A stretch of 64,000 nt of DNA from Desulfovibrionaceae bacterium. Lineage in GTDB: Bacteria; Desulfobacterota; Desulfovibrionia; Desulfovibrionales; Desulfovibrionaceae. The notes beneath the pieces are model-generated. The model did no database searches. It was given only the letters and a program-made list of their open reading frames with translations, and was not told the DNA's origin. The stretch spans positions 1 to 64,000 of the forward strand of contig CAJTFO010000007.1 of the NCBI GenBank assembly GCA_910575755.1. Direction: 5' to 3'. Shown piece after piece: positions 27,356 to 36,790 of the stretch. Position numbers and translations under genes: made by a program. The number at the start of each line of letters is the position of its first letter. The stretch's first letter is position 1.

Positions 27356-30322
27356 TTACAGCGTGGCTGCTTCCTCCACGGTCTCGAAGGCTTCGATAAT
27401 GTCGCCGATCTTGACATCGTTGAAGTTTTCCAGGCCCACGCCGCACTCATTGCCTTTGACCACTTCCTTGGCGTCATCCTTGAATCGCTTGAGCGAGAGG
27501 ATTTTGCCGGTGTAGACCACCACGCCGTCGCGCAGCAGCCGCACCCCGGCATTGCGGGCTATCCTGCCGTCAGCCACATAGGAACCGGCGATGACGCCCA
27601 CCTTGGGCACACTGAAGGTATCGCGCACTTCGGCCTGACCCAGATAGACCTCACGCTGCACCGGGGCCAGCAGGCCGGCCATGGCGCTCTTGATGTCGTC
27701 TATCAGCTTGTAGATAATGTCGTAGAAGCGGATGTCCACATTTTCGTGTTCGGCCACATCCTTGATTTTGGACGTGGGCCGCACGTTGAAGCCAATGATG
27801 ATGGCTTTGGAGGCCGACGCCAGCAGAATGTCGGATTCGGTAATGGCGCCGGCGCCGCCATGCACCACGTTGAGGCGCACCTTGTCCGTGCTCTGCTTGT
27901 TCAAAGCCTCGGTAATGGCTTCCAGGCTGCCCTGCACGTCGGCCTTGACCACCAGATTGAGGGTCAGGGTTTCCTGATCCGAAGCCCGCTGGGAAAGGAA
28001 GGTTTCCAGCGTTACCCTGGATTCGGAGGCCAGATCGCGTTCACGCTGCTTGGCCGCGCGGGAATCGGCAATGCGGCGGGCCAGCTTTTCGTCGGCCACC
28101 ACAAAGAATTCCTCGCCCGCTTCGGGCACGCCCTCGAAACCCTGCACTTCCACGGGCAGGGAGGGGCCGGCCTCCTTGACTTTTTTGCCCTGGTCGCTGG
28201 TCAGGGCGCGCACACGACCCGAGAAGGGGCCGCACACGAAGTTGTCGCCCTGTCTGAGCGTGCCTTCCTGAATCAGAACCGTGGCGATGGGGCCGCGCCC
28301 CTTGTCCAGCCTGGCTTCCACAATATGGCCGCGGGCGGCCTTGTCCGGATTGGCCTTGAGCTCCATGATTTCCGATTGCAGGGCCACCATTTCCAGCAGA
28401 TCGTCCAGACCTTCGCGAGTCTTGGCCGACACCCTGGCCACAATGGTATCGCCGCCCCAGTCCTCGGGCTGGAGGCCCAGTTCGGACAATTCGCGCAACA
28501 CGCGATCCGGATCGGCTCCGGGCTTGTCCATCTTGTTCACGGCCACCATGATGGGCACATTGGCCGCGCGCGAGTGGTTGATGGCCTCGCGGGTCTGCTC
28601 CATAACGCCGTCATCGGCGGCCACCACCAGAATGACCAGGTCCGTGACCTGCGCGCCGCGCGCCCGCATGGCCGTGAAGGCCTCGTGGCCGGGCGTATCC
28701 AGAAAGACGATGTCGCCGCGTTTGCTTTTCACATGGTAAGCGCCGATGTGCTGGGTAATGCCGCCGGCTTCGCCGCTGGTCACGTTGGACTTGCGGATGG
28801 CGTCCAGCAGAGAGGTCTTGCCGTGGTCCACATGGCCCATGATGGTCACTACCGGCGGACGCGGCTTGAGCGATTCGGGCGCATCCGGCTCCTTGGGCGC
28901 CAGATAGTCGTCCTCGGAGAAGCCGGCCTTTTCCACTTCATACCCGAATTCGGCGGCCACCAGTGTGGCCGTGTCGATGTCCAGCGACTGGTTGATGGTG
29001 GCCATCACGCCCAGACCGAAGAGCACCTTGATGATCTCGTTGGCCTTGAGGCCCATCTGATGGGCCATGTCCGCCACGCGAATGGCCTCCGTAACGCGGA
29101 TCTTGCGCTTGGCCGCCTTCAGGGGCTGCGTGGTCTGGGGCGCGACAGGCTTGCCGCCCTTGCGGCGGCCCCTGCCGCGGTTCAGGCGCGGCGCATCGTC
29201 GTCGTCCTGATGGCGGCCGAAATCGCCTTGCTGGAAATCCACAGTGCGGCGGCCCTTGAGCCGCTTTTTCTTGCTCTGGCCGTCGCGGCCGTCCGTGGGC
29301 TGGGCGGGCGCGGGCTGGCCGAAGCCGCCGGCTCTGCCGGGGCCGCCGGAACGCGGCCCCCCGGAGCCAGCCGGTCTGCCGGGAGCTCCCGGACGCGGCG
29401 GCCGCGAGCCGTCGCCGGGCCGTCCGGAACCGCCGGGGCGGAAGCCGGATGCGGGCCGCGGGGCGGGACGGCTCTCCTGCGAACCGGGCGCGGGGCGCGA
29501 AATAATCCGCACCTGGGGCGCGGCGGGTTCGGCACGGGGAGCGCGGCGCGGCGCGTTTTCAACAGTTTCGGCCTCGGCGGGGGCGGGCTCGTCCGCCTGT
29601 CCGCTTTCGGCATGAGAGTCGGCCGCGCGCGGGGGCAGGGTCGGCGCGGAAGAACCTTCGGGCATGGCTGAGGCGTCGGGACGGGCCAGCCGGGAAGTTT
29701 TGGCGCTTTTTTCCGGGGCTTCGGCGGGGGGAACGTCGATGGAAGCCGCGGGATCGGCTGCTTTCTCTTCCACAGCGGCAGCGGCCGGGGCCACAGGTTC
29801 GTCTGCTCCGGCAGGCGCGACCGGGCGCGTGGCCTCGTCGCCGGGCCGACTGATGATGCGCGCGGCGGCCACCACGCGGGCGGCCTTCTGCGGCCTGGGC
29901 GCGGGGGCGTCCGCAACCGGCGCTGTGGAGGCGGCGTCCGCGACCTGCACAGAAACGGTCGGGGCGTTTTCCACCGCGTCGGCCTTGACCGCGCTTCCGG
30001 CCGCTACGGGCGTGCTTTCCGCCCCGGGCCGCGCCGCCGGAGCGGCTTCCGCCTCGGGCGCTTTGGTTTCAGGCGCAGGCGCGGCGTCGGCGTCCTTGCG
30101 GCGTCGGCGCACGATAACATTGGGCTTGACCTCCGTGCGTTCCATGCCGCCCTGTTTCTGGCCGGCAAAATGGCCGCGCAGACGGGCCGCGTCCTCCACG
30201 GACACGGAACCGGCCGTGGTTCTGGCCGGCAGCCCCAGCTCATGCAGGGCGCGCAGCATGTCCTTGGACTGCACGCCAAGCTCTCCGACGAGATCCTTTA
30301 TCTTGATTTTTTCTTCAGGCAT
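27356..30322 (-). CDS. infB: translation initiation factor IF-2
   Basis: A 988-residue GTPase that places initiator tRNA on the 30S subunit. It has an N-terminal IF2_N domain ([21 protein letters not shown]), then about 300 residues of Ala/Pro/Glu-rich linker with an [12 protein letters not shown]-type glycine-rich part, a second IF2_N motif ([20 protein letters not shown]) and the GTPase domain with [17 protein letters not shown] and NKMDKP. The long disordered linker is typical of large IF-2 forms. The ATG at 30322 has an AAGGGGGG upstream and overlaps ylxR by 8 bases. Confidence 0.96.
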   Translation of the reverse strand: MPEEKIKIKDLVGELGVQSKDMLRALHELGLPARTTAGSVSVEDAARLRGHFAGQKQGGMERTEVKPNVIVRRRRKDADAAPAPETKAPEAEAAPAARPGAESTPVAAGSAVKADAVENAPTVSVQVADAASTAPVADAPAPRPQKAARVVAAARIISRPGDEATRPVAPAGADEPVAPAAAAVEEKAADPAASIDVPPAEAPEKSAKTSRLARPDASAMPEGSSAPTLPPRAADSHAESGQADEPAPAEAETVENAPRRAPRAEPAAPQVRIISRPAPGSQESRPAPRPASGFRPGGSGRPGDGSRPPRPGAPGRPAGSGGPRSGGPGRAGGFGQPAPAQPTDGRDGQSKKKRLKGRRTVDFQQGDFGRHQDDDDAPRLNRGRGRRKGGKPVAPQTTQPLKAAKRKIRVTEAIRVADMAHQMGLKANEIIKVLFGLGVMATINQSLDIDTATLVAAEFGYEVEKAGFSEDDYLAPKEPDAPESLKPRPPVVTIMGHVDHGKTSLLDAIRKSNVTSGEAGGITQHIGAYHVKSKRGDIVFLDTPGHEAFTAMRARGAQVTDLVILVVAADDGVMEQTREAINHSRAANVPIMVAVNKMDKPGADPDRVLRELSELGLQPEDWGGDTIVARVSAKTREGLDDLLEMVALQSEIMELKANPDKAARGHIVEARLDKGRGPIATVLIQEGTLRQGDNFVCGPFSGRVRALTSDQGKKVKEAGPSLPVEVQGFEGVPEAGEEFFVVADEKLARRIADSRAAKQRERDLASESRVTLETFLSQRASDQETLTLNLVVKADVQGSLEAITEALNKQSTDKVRLNVVHGGAGAITESDILLASASKAIIIGFNVRPTSKIKDVAEHENVDIRFYDIIYKLIDDIKSAMAGLLAPVQREVYLGQAEVRDTFSVPKVGVIAGSYVADGRIARNAGVRLLRDGVVVYTGKILSLKRFKDDAKEVVKGNECGVGLENFNDVKIGDIIEAFETVEEAATL

Positions 30323-30626
30323 GTTTACCCCCCTTATCAAGGCTGTCGCCAGCCGTACCGCGCGCTCCTCGCTTGCGGGCCGCCGCGCGCCGTGTACCGG
30401 GCCTGTATCTGGCGAATTTCTGTTCGCAGACAGGATCGGAACACACATACCAGCCCCTGCCCGGTCTGGTTTTTTCCGCGTCCATACTCAAAATTCCCTG
30501 CGTTGTCAGCACATGGCGCTTCAGCTCGGCCTTGGCCAAGCGACGGCGGCAGATCACGCACATCCGCACAGGCCCTTCCGGCCTTTCCCGGCCGTCCGCC
30601 CCCCTGGCGGTCTTATTTTTCGGCAT
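30315..30626 (-). CDS. ylxR: YlxR-like RNA-binding protein (DUF448)
   Basis: A 103-residue basic protein of the YlxR family, with [15 protein letters not shown] near residue 21 and the [12 protein letters not shown] block. The conserved paired cysteines and arginines suggest nucleic-acid binding; family members have been linked to transcription or RNase P regulation, which I cannot judge here. It overlaps nusA by 14 bases and infB by 8, so the three genes are translationally coupled. Confidence 0.88.
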   Translation of the reverse strand: MPKNKTARGADGRERPEGPVRMCVICRRRLAKAELKRHVLTTQGILSMDAEKTRPGRGWYVCSDPVCEQKFARYRPGTRRAAARKRGARGTAGDSLDKGGKHA

Positions 30627-31992
30627 CGCCGCTCCCGGCGTTTTCCGCGGCTGCCGGCGCGGCTTCGGGCTCAGTCCCGGCCTGCATTTCGCTCGCTTCC
30701 GACGTGTCCCCGGCGCGGTTCAGCTCCACAGCCGAGGATTCAGGCGCGCTTTCCACCACCGGCGCCAGGAAGTTGATGGCGGAACGCAGATCCGAGATGC
30801 GCGAAGCGCTGATGGTCAGCTTGTCGGCCAGCTCCTCGTCGCTGGCTTCACGCAACGCGTCCAGCGAGGAATACCCCGCTCCCAGCAGGGCCTCAATGGA
30901 AACTTCCGCCACGCTGGCCACCTGCTCCAGACCGTGGCCGATGGCGTTGGCCTCGTTGTAGCGGGTCTCGGTGAAGATATCGACCTTCCAGCCCAGCAGG
31001 CGCGCGGCCAGCTTGACGTTCTGGCCCTTGCGGCCGATGGCGTTGGTGAGCTGGTCGTCGGGCACGATGACTTCCAGCAGATTTTCCTCCTCGTCCACCA
31101 CGATGCGCGAAACCAGGGCCGGGGCCAGGGCATTGCGGGCGTAGGTGGCGATTTCCGGGCTCCAGACCACGATGTCAATGCGCTCGCCGCGCAGTTCCTG
31201 CACAATATTCTGGATGCGCGAACCGCGCACGCCCACGCAGGCGCCCACCGGGTCCACATCCCGCTCGCGCGAGAGCACGGCCACCTTGGCGCGGGAGCCG
31301 GGGTCGCGGGCCACGCCCATGATCTGCACCACGCCGTCATCCACTTCCGGCACTTCACGGCGGAACAGGGCGGCCATGTAATCGCGGTGCGCGCGGGAGA
31401 TGACCACCTGCGGGCCGCGTCCCTCCTTGCGCACTTCGATGATCAGGGCCTGCACGCGGTCGCCGCGCTTGTAATGCTCGCGCGGGATCTGCTCCTCGCG
31501 GGCCAGGATGGCTTCCGTGCGGCCCAGGTTGACCACCCAGCCGCCCTTGTCGCGGCGCTGGATGATGCCGGAAACAATTTCGCCCACGCGGTCCCTGTAT
31601 TCCTCGTAAATAATTTCCTGTTCGGCGTCGCGCATGCGCTGGATGATGACCTGCTTGGCGGACTGGGCCGCAATGCGTCCCAGATCTTCCACCTTGACCC
31701 GGAAGCCCATTTCGTCATCCAGCTGCACGGAGGAATCATGTTCGCGGGCCTCGGCCAGAGCGATCTGGGTGTCCTCGTTGGCCACGTCGTCATCTTCCAC
31801 CACGATTTTGAACTGATAGACCTCAATGTCGCCGGTATCGTCATTGTAGGTCACTTCCACGTCCATATCCTCGCTGAAGCGGCGCAGCACAGAAGTGCGC
31901 ACGGCGTCCTCCAGCGTGTCGATGAGCATGTCGCGGTCAAGGCCCTTGTCCTTGCTGATCTGGTCAATGGCCTTTTTGAGTTCAAGATTCAT
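30613..31992 (-). CDS. nusA: transcription termination/antitermination factor NusA
   Basis: A 459-residue NusA with an N-terminal RNA polymerase-binding domain (MNLELKKAIDQISKDKGLD), S1 domain (about 135-200), two KH domains (VGVRGSRIQNIVQEL and AIGRKGQNVKLAARLLG) and a helix-hairpin-helix region (SIEALLGAGYSSLDALREA). The C-terminal 60 residues are acidic and Ala-rich. It is second in the operon after rimP. A leader terminator upstream of rimP would be a natural target for NusA autoregulation. Confidence 0.96.
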   Translation of the reverse strand: MNLELKKAIDQISKDKGLDRDMLIDTLEDAVRTSVLRRFSEDMDVEVTYNDDTGDIEVYQFKIVVEDDDVANEDTQIALAEAREHDSSVQLDDEMGFRVKVEDLGRIAAQSAKQVIIQRMRDAEQEIIYEEYRDRVGEIVSGIIQRRDKGGWVVNLGRTEAILAREEQIPREHYKRGDRVQALIIEVRKEGRGPQVVISRAHRDYMAALFRREVPEVDDGVVQIMGVARDPGSRAKVAVLSRERDVDPVGACVGVRGSRIQNIVQELRGERIDIVVWSPEIATYARNALAPALVSRIVVDEEENLLEVIVPDDQLTNAIGRKGQNVKLAARLLGWKVDIFTETRYNEANAIGHGLEQVASVAEVSIEALLGAGYSSLDALREASDEELADKLTISASRISDLRSAINFLAPVVESAPESSAVELNRAGDTSEASEMQAGTEPEAAPAAAENAGSGDAEK

Positions 31993-32030
31993 GTGTGCCT
32001 CCGGCTGCCGCGCGTGACGGCGTAAAATCG

Positions 32031-32768
32031 CTATTTGGCTTCAGGTGACGTCCCGTTGTGCGTGTCGCGGGAACCTTTGCCGGTTCCCTTGCCGGGAATC
32101 TCCCCCGGCCTTTTTCCTGCCCCCTGTTCTGGCCCTTTGCCCGACCCTTTTCCTGGCCCTTTTCCCGGTTTGACCGGCTGACGGAAAATATACACGCGGC
32201 TCACGCGGCGCACGTCCGTCCAGGGCAGGCGCACGGGCGGCAGCGCCTCGGGGCTGACTTCGCCCTCGGCAGAAACCACGACGGGTTCCAGCACAAAGGC
32301 GTCCGCCTGCACGGCGGCGAGCCTGCCGCGCCAGAGACGGCGGGGAACCGCCCCGGATTGCGCGCAGCCTTCGGGCGCGAGAGGGGCGTGCAGTCGGGCT
32401 TCCACCACGTCGCCCAGATAGGGACGCATCTGCTCGAGACTGAAAAAAAGACGGGTGAGCCCCGGCGTGGACACTTCCAACACATAGGCTGCGGGCACGG
32501 CGTCCTCCACCTCCAGGGCCAGGCCCAGATGGCGGGAAATTTCCTCGCACTGGCCAAGGCTGGCCGAGTGGGGGGAGTGCCCCTCTCCGTCGTCGGCGGC
32601 GACGGCCCGGGCGGGATCTTCAGGGTCGCGCGCGGGCACATCCACAAAGAGGCGCACAACCATGCGACCGGCCTGGGCCACTTCAACCCCCCAGATGACC
32701 AGTCCCAGAGCGCGAACCACGGGCTCAGCCAGACGAATGACGGTTTTCTTGAGGGCGGTTTCGTTCAT
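32031..32768 (-). CDS. rimP: ribosome maturation factor RimP with insert and Gly-Lys-rich tail
   Basis: A 245-residue RimP-family protein needed for 30S maturation. The family core is seen in MVVRLFVDVP, QCEEISRHLGLALEVED and YVLEVSTPGLTRLFF. Compared with the usual 150-160 residues it has an Asp/Ala-rich insert at about residues 45-70 and a C-terminal tail of about 35 residues made of degenerate PGKGPGKGSGKGP repeats. The ATG at 32768 has AAGGAA upstream. It is the first gene of the rimP-nusA-infB operon, 62 bases after a leader terminator. Confidence 0.9.
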   Translation of the reverse strand: MNETALKKTVIRLAEPVVRALGLVIWGVEVAQAGRMVVRLFVDVPARDPEDPARAVAADDGEGHSPHSASLGQCEEISRHLGLALEVEDAVPAAYVLEVSTPGLTRLFFSLEQMRPYLGDVVEARLHAPLAPEGCAQSGAVPRRLWRGRLAAVQADAFVLEPVVVSAEGEVSPEALPPVRLPWTDVRRVSRVYIFRQPVKPGKGPGKGSGKGPEQGAGKRPGEIPGKGTGKGSRDTHNGTSPEAK

Positions 32769-32830
32769 AATTTCCTTAAAAAGGTAGGACAACGCGAAGT
32801 ACCGGCTGATCCGCGCCCCGTTGTGGAAAC

Positions 32831-32860
32831 AAAAAAAAGGGGGCCCATTCAGGCCACCCC
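32831..32860 (-). terminator. leader attenuator upstream of rimP-nusA
   Basis: On the minus strand a GC-rich stem (GGGTGGCC pairing with GGCCCCC, one bulge) is followed by eight T residues. It lies about 65 bases after the predicted transcription start and 62 bases before rimP. Identical 10-base direct repeats CACAACGGGG stand on both sides (32857-32866 and 32816-32825). Premature termination controlling the nusA operon is the likely role. Confidence 0.75.
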
Positions 32861-32930
32861 GTTGTGAACATATGTCCTGCATCAGGATGTGATGACCCGC
32901 GTAGGAACGCCAGTCATCTTGAATTTTTGA

Positions 32931-32959
32931 TATTTACTCCCGGCGGCGGGCATTGTCAA
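32931..32959 (-). promoter_or_regulatory. sigma-70 promoter of the rimP-nusA-infB operon
   Basis: On the minus strand a perfect TTGACA (32959-32954) is followed after exactly 17 bases by TAAATA (32936-32931). The predicted start is near 32924, giving a leader of about 155 bases that contains the attenuator at 32831-32860. Confidence 0.8.
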
Positions 32960-33022
32960 GTATCGCTGTTCGGTAAAGCGGAAGGGCGCGCTGTATTCCT
33001 TGCGTCCGCTCGCGGCAGTAGG

Positions 33023-34243
33023 CTATGCGCCCGGCAGGCGGCGTGCGGCGGCAAAAATCTGATCCGCCAGTTTGCGGTGGGCCGCGGGCATGGCCAGGGC
33101 CTCCAGTTCGCGGGGCGTGGCCCAGCGCCAGGCGCTGGCCGCCGTGAGCGTCGGCGGGGCCGGCGTGTCCTCCGGGTCGCCGTCTGCCAGGCTGAGGGCG
33201 AAACAGTGCAGGGTGATCTTATAGGTGGTATACCCGTGGCGGATGATGCCGTATTTGCTGTCCACTGTCGCGGCAAAACCGGTTTCTTCTTCAAATTCGC
33301 GCACAACGGCGGCATCCGGACTTTCGCCCGGCTCCACCCGCCCGCCGGGAAATTCCCAGAGATTGCCCCATACGCCGGAAGGCAGCCGCTTCTGCACAAA
33401 AATTTTGTCCTTGCGGCGCAGCACGCCCGTGACCACTTCAATGGGCGTGATGGGGGCGCGCTTGCCGGGAACCGGGCGCTGATCCACAATGCCCAGATGC
33501 AGGCTGATGCAGAAGGCGGCCAGCGGGCAGACCGCGCAGCGCGGCTTTTTGCCGCAGACCAGCGCCCCCAGTTCCATCATGGCCTGATTGTGTTCACGGG
33601 CCTTGCCTTCGGGCACCAGACGCAGCGCCCAGGCCCGCACGGCCGAGGCCGCCGGTTCCTGCCTGACCGGCGTATCCAGATCAAAAACGCGGGCCACCAC
33701 CCGTTCCACATTGGCATCCACGCAGGGCAGTTTTTCGCCGAAGGCTATGCTGGCGATGGCCCCGGCCGTGTATGGCCCCACGCCGGGCAGGGCGCGAATG
33801 TCCTCCAGCGCGGCGGGAAAAACGCCGCCATGCCTGTCCATGATCTGCCGGGCGGCGGCCAGCACATGGCGGGCGCGGGAATAATAGCCCAGGCCTTCCC
33901 AGAGGCGCAGCACTTCCTCTTCGGATGCGGCGGCCAGTGTTGCCACGTCCGGAAAGCGTTTCATCCAGCGCGTAAAATAGCTCACGCCCCGTTCCATCTG
34001 GGTTTGCTGAAGCATGACCTCGGAAATCCAGACTTCGTAAGGGCTGTAGCTGACGCGCCAGGGCAGGGGCCGCTGGTGTGCCGCGAACCAGGCCAGCAGC
34101 GCCTGCTGCAACTGCGGCAGATGGCTTTCGGGTGGCAGATGACGATGCCGGGAGGGTACGGGCGTCATGCCCGGCAGAGCCGCCGGTACGACCCGTGAGG
34201 GTGACGCGCCGCCCGTCATGGAGGATTTGGCTGTTCTGGACAT
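33023..34243 (-). CDS. mutY: A/G-specific adenine glycosylase MutY with a complete Nudix domain
   Basis: About 406 residues. The MutY part removes adenine opposite 8-oxoguanine: catalytic glutamate in [10 protein letters not shown], helix-hairpin-helix [13 protein letters not shown], catalytic aspartate in VDANVERV and an iron-sulfur motif with spacing CX5CX2CX5C (first spacing one shorter than in E. coli). The C-terminal domain carries [20 protein letters not shown] followed by TGF, matching the full Nudix consensus including the REXXEE core; in ordinary MutY this domain is degenerate. ATG 34243 is my start; the N-terminal 50 residues are poorly conserved, so a later start is possible. It is divergent from ppiB. 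Confidence 0.9.
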   Translation of the reverse strand: MSRTAKSSMTGGASPSRVVPAALPGMTPVPSRHRHLPPESHLPQLQQALLAWFAAHQRPLPWRVSYSPYEVWISEVMLQQTQMERGVSYFTRWMKRFPDVATLAAASEEEVLRLWEGLGYYSRARHVLAAARQIMDRHGGVFPAALEDIRALPGVGPYTAGAIASIAFGEKLPCVDANVERVVARVFDLDTPVRQEPAASAVRAWALRLVPEGKAREHNQAMMELGALVCGKKPRCAVCPLAAFCISLHLGIVDQRPVPGKRAPITPIEVVTGVLRRKDKIFVQKRLPSGVWGNLWEFPGGRVEPGESPDAAVVREFEEETGFAATVDSKYGIIRHGYTTYKITLHCFALSLADGDPEDTPAPPTLTAASAWRWATPRELEALAMPAAHRKLADQIFAAARRLPGA

Positions 34244-34295
34244 GGCGGCAGTGTATACCCGGCCCGCGGCATTGTCATCCGGCCCGGCCTGGCCT

Positions 34296-34330
34296 ATATT
34301 GCGGCAACGGCCCGCAACGGGCCGCAATAT
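34296..34330. promoter_or_regulatory. nested inverted repeats in the mutY-ppiB divergent region
   Basis: A 10-base perfect inverted repeat ATATTGCGGC/GCCGCAATAT (34296-34305 and 34321-34330) encloses a 7-base-pair hairpin CGGCCCG-CAA-CGGGCCG (34308-34324). The two structures overlap and could be alternatives. It lies 10 bases before the ppiB ribosome-binding site, so it could be an operator or a leader structure. Confidence 0.5.
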
Positions 34331-34349
34331 TCCCTATCAAGGAGCAGGC

Positions 34350-34856
34350 ATGGCTAATCCCACCGTGTTGCTGGAAACCTCGTCCGGCGATATCCTGATT
34401 GAACTTTTTCAGGACAAGGCCCCCAAAACCGTGGCCAATTTTTTGCAGTATGTGGACGACGGCTTTTATGAAAATACCATCTTTCACCGCGTGATCCCCG
34501 GCTTCATGATTCAGGGCGGCGGTCTGGGCGCGCGCATGGACGAAAAGGCCACCCGCGAGGCTGTGGAAAACGAGGCCGATAACGGCCTCAAAAACGAGCG
34601 CGGCGCCATTGCCATGGCCCGCACCCGTGACCCGCACAGCGCCACGGCCCAGTTCTTCATCAATCTGGTGGACAACGATTTTCTGAATCACACTCAGCCC
34701 AGCCTGGACGGCTGGGGTTACTGCGTGTTCGGCAAAGTCACTGAAGGCATGGATGTGGTGGACAAGATCGCCAAGGTCAAGACCAAGAGCATGGGCATGC
34801 ATGAGAATGTGCCTGTGGACATGGTTCTGATCACTGGCGCAAGCCGTTTTGAATAG
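34350..34856 (+). CDS. ppiB: peptidyl-prolyl cis-trans isomerase, cyclophilin type
   Basis: A 168-residue cytoplasmic cyclophilin (no signal peptide) that catalyses proline isomerisation. The catalytic arginine is in [14 protein letters not shown] near residue 46, and [15 protein letters not shown] is the second signature. Start at [10 protein letters not shown] (34350) with AAGGAG upstream; the longer open frame overlaps mutY and is rejected. A very strong hairpin terminator follows at 34862. Confidence 0.94.
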   Translation: MANPTVLLETSSGDILIELFQDKAPKTVANFLQYVDDGFYENTIFHRVIPGFMIQGGGLGARMDEKATREAVENEADNGLKNERGAIAMARTRDPHSATAQFFINLVDNDFLNHTQPSLDGWGYCVFGKVTEGMDVVDKIAKVKTKSMGMHENVPVDMVLITGASRFE

Positions 34857-34861
34857 CATTT

Positions 34862-34923
34862 CGCGAAAACAGAAAGTCCGCCGCTGCCCAAAGAAAGGCA
34901 ACGGCGGACTTTCTGTTTTCGCG
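34862..34923. terminator. very long bidirectional hairpin terminator
   Basis: Arms starting CGCGAAAACAGAAAGTCCGC and ending with its complement pair over 22 bases, then one mismatch and 4 more pairs around a loop of about 8 bases. The outer arms carry AAAACAG/CTGTTTT, so each strand has a T run near its 3' side. It separates convergent ppiB and the secreted protein gene. Confidence 0.85.
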
Positions 34924-34932
34924 CTGGCGGGA

Positions 34933-35394
34933 TTACCTGATTTTGCAATTGCCGTCCTGGCAGTCGGCGCTGGGTTCCACAGGCGTGGCCTGGAACAGGG
35001 CCACCTGCTCGTGGCCGTTATTGCTGGCGATCACCATGGTGAAGCGCATCAGGCCCTGGGGCAGAGCGGGCGTGGCCGTGCCCTTGAAATGGCCGTTGGC
35101 CGTGAGCAGTCGGGTATCGCCCACCTTGGTTTCACGCGTATTGGCGAGGGTCAGGCGATCCACCACCAGCTCCTTGTTCTTGATGCTGGCGATGAAGTTT
35201 TCCTTGTCCTGGATATGACCATTGGAACTGACGTGCCAGTAGTTGGGCGCCAGCAGTTTTTCCAGGGCCGGCACGTCGCCGGTCATCACGGCTTCGGTGT
35301 ACAGGGCCACGGTATCGGCTTTGGCGTGAGCCACGCCGCCGGCAAGACAAAGGGCCAGAGCCAGAAGAAGCGGCACCAACTGTATAAATTTCAT
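34933..35394 (-). CDS. secreted NTF2/SnoaL-like protein
   Basis: A 153-residue protein with a clear signal peptide (LLLALALCLAGGVAHAKA, cleavage after AHA). The mature part resembles the NTF2-like/DUF4440 fold: an early helix VALYTEAVMTGDVPALEKLL, then NYWHVSSNGHIQDKENFIAS and beta strands. Such domains often bind small ligands or act as stress-response proteins; no catalytic residues can be assigned. The C-terminus has a CQDGNC pair that could form a disulfide in the periplasm. Single gene, convergent with ppiB. Confidence 0.75.
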   Translation of the reverse strand: MKFIQLVPLLLALALCLAGGVAHAKADTVALYTEAVMTGDVPALEKLLAPNYWHVSSNGHIQDKENFIASIKNKELVVDRLTLANTRETKVGDTRLLTANGHFKGTATPALPQGLMRFTMVIASNNGHEQVALFQATPVEPSADCQDGNCKIR

Positions 35395-35617
35395 GATATT
35401 TCCTCCATAAAATCAATGGGTTGTTGCCGGTCAGGGGCCGGCTCCTCACCAAGTGGACGCTTTCTTTACGGCGAGTCGTTCCGTCTGTCAAGAGGGCGGC
35501 GGAACTATTTGCCAAGCGGCACGCTTTCCTCTACCTTATATCTAAGCGGCATATGCAAAAAGTAAATGCCGGCAACGCTTCCGCGGCCGGTTTATCCAAG
35601 CAATATGAGGCACAGCT

Positions 35618-36535
35618 ATGTTGACCACTGTCTTGCAGACTATCGGCAATACGCCCTTGCTCCGCCTTGGCCTCTCGCGCGAACTGCCGGGCACAGTCTG
35701 GCTGAAGCTGGAAAACCGCAATCCCGGCGGCTCCATCAAGGATCGGGTGGCCTTTCACATGATTGAACGCGCCCTGGCGCGCGGCGAACTGAAGCCCGGC
35801 GGCGTGCTGGTGGAGGCCACCAGCGGCAATATGGGCATAGGCATGGCCCTGGTGGCCGCCGTGCGCGGCCTGCGTTGCGTGCTGGCCATGCCCGAATCCA
35901 TGAGCCTGGAGCGGCGCGCCCTGCTCAGGGCTCTGGGCGCGGAACTCAGACTCACGCCCGCGGGCGAGGGCATGAGCGGGGCCGTGCAGGAGGCGCGGCG
36001 CATTGCTGAAAGCGCCGGGGGGCTTATTCTGGGCCAGTTTGCCAACCCGGAGGCCGTGGAGGCCCACTATCAGACCACCGGGCCGGAAATTTACAAGGAC
36101 AGCGTGGGCAAAATGGACGTGTTGGTGGCGGGCGTGGGATCCGGTTCGTCCATCACCGGCGCGGGGCGTTTTCTGAAAGAGAGCATCCCCGGTTTCAGGG
36201 TGGTGGCCGTGGAGCCCAGAGATTCGCCCGTGCTTTCCGGCGGCAGGCCGGGGGCGCATGTGATTCAGGGCATAGGCGCGGGTTTCGTGCCGGCAATTCT
36301 GGATCGCTCGCTGCTGGACGAGATTATTCCGGTTGACGGGCAGGCGGCCATCCACATGGCCCGCAGGCTCATGAGCGCCGAAGGCGTCTGCGCGGGCATT
36401 TCCACCGGAGCCAACGTGCTGGCCGCGCTGGATGTGGCGGCGCGGCCCGAAATGCGGGACAAAAACATAGTCACTTTTGCCTGTGATACCGGCGAACGCT
36501 ACATGTCCACGGCCCTGTTTCAGAATCAGGGCTGA
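35618..36535 (+). CDS. cysteine synthase (O-acetylserine sulfhydrylase family)
   Basis: A 305-residue fold-type II PLP enzyme. The cofactor lysine is in NPGGSIKDR near residue 42, the substrate loop is TSGNMGIG, and the phosphate-binding loop is GVGSGSSITG. It condenses O-acetylserine (or possibly another activated serine) with sulfide, which is abundant in a sulfide-producing organism. The sequence lies between CysK and CysM types: the NM in the substrate loop fits CysM, so I leave the symbol open. GAGG stands 8 bases before the ATG. Confidence 0.88.
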   Translation: MLTTVLQTIGNTPLLRLGLSRELPGTVWLKLENRNPGGSIKDRVAFHMIERALARGELKPGGVLVEATSGNMGIGMALVAAVRGLRCVLAMPESMSLERRALLRALGAELRLTPAGEGMSGAVQEARRIAESAGGLILGQFANPEAVEAHYQTTGPEIYKDSVGKMDVLVAGVGSGSSITGAGRFLKESIPGFRVVAVEPRDSPVLSGGRPGAHVIQGIGAGFVPAILDRSLLDEIIPVDGQAAIHMARRLMSAEGVCAGISTGANVLAALDVAARPEMRDKNIVTFACDTGERYMSTALFQNQG

Positions 36536-36667
36536 CGTTCGGACATGCGGGCGACCCGGCTTATTTGTGGGGCCGCCGCTAATCTTTTTTGGAGAACGAC
36601 CGATAAAGAGACTCAACGGCACAGGAGACGCGCCGGCTGTTCTCGTCACCGGGGCCGCATCCTGAAT

Positions 36668-36694
36668 GTTTTTATTTGATTTTCAAATAAAAAC
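36668..36694. other. AT-rich perfect hairpin upstream of cheV
   Basis: A 12-base-pair perfect stem GTTTTTATTTGA/TCAAATAAAAAC with a three-base loop stands 96 bases upstream of cheV and 130 after the cysteine synthase gene. It could be a terminator for the upstream gene or a protein-binding site. The rest of the 255-base gap shows nothing else. Confidence 0.5.
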
Positions 36695-36790
36695 GGCGAG
36701 TTCTGAACAGTCGCACATATCCCGGTTCCGGCATGGAGTCCGGAAGCGGAATTATTATCCGCGTGGCGTCCCCGCACATGGAGCAGCTAT

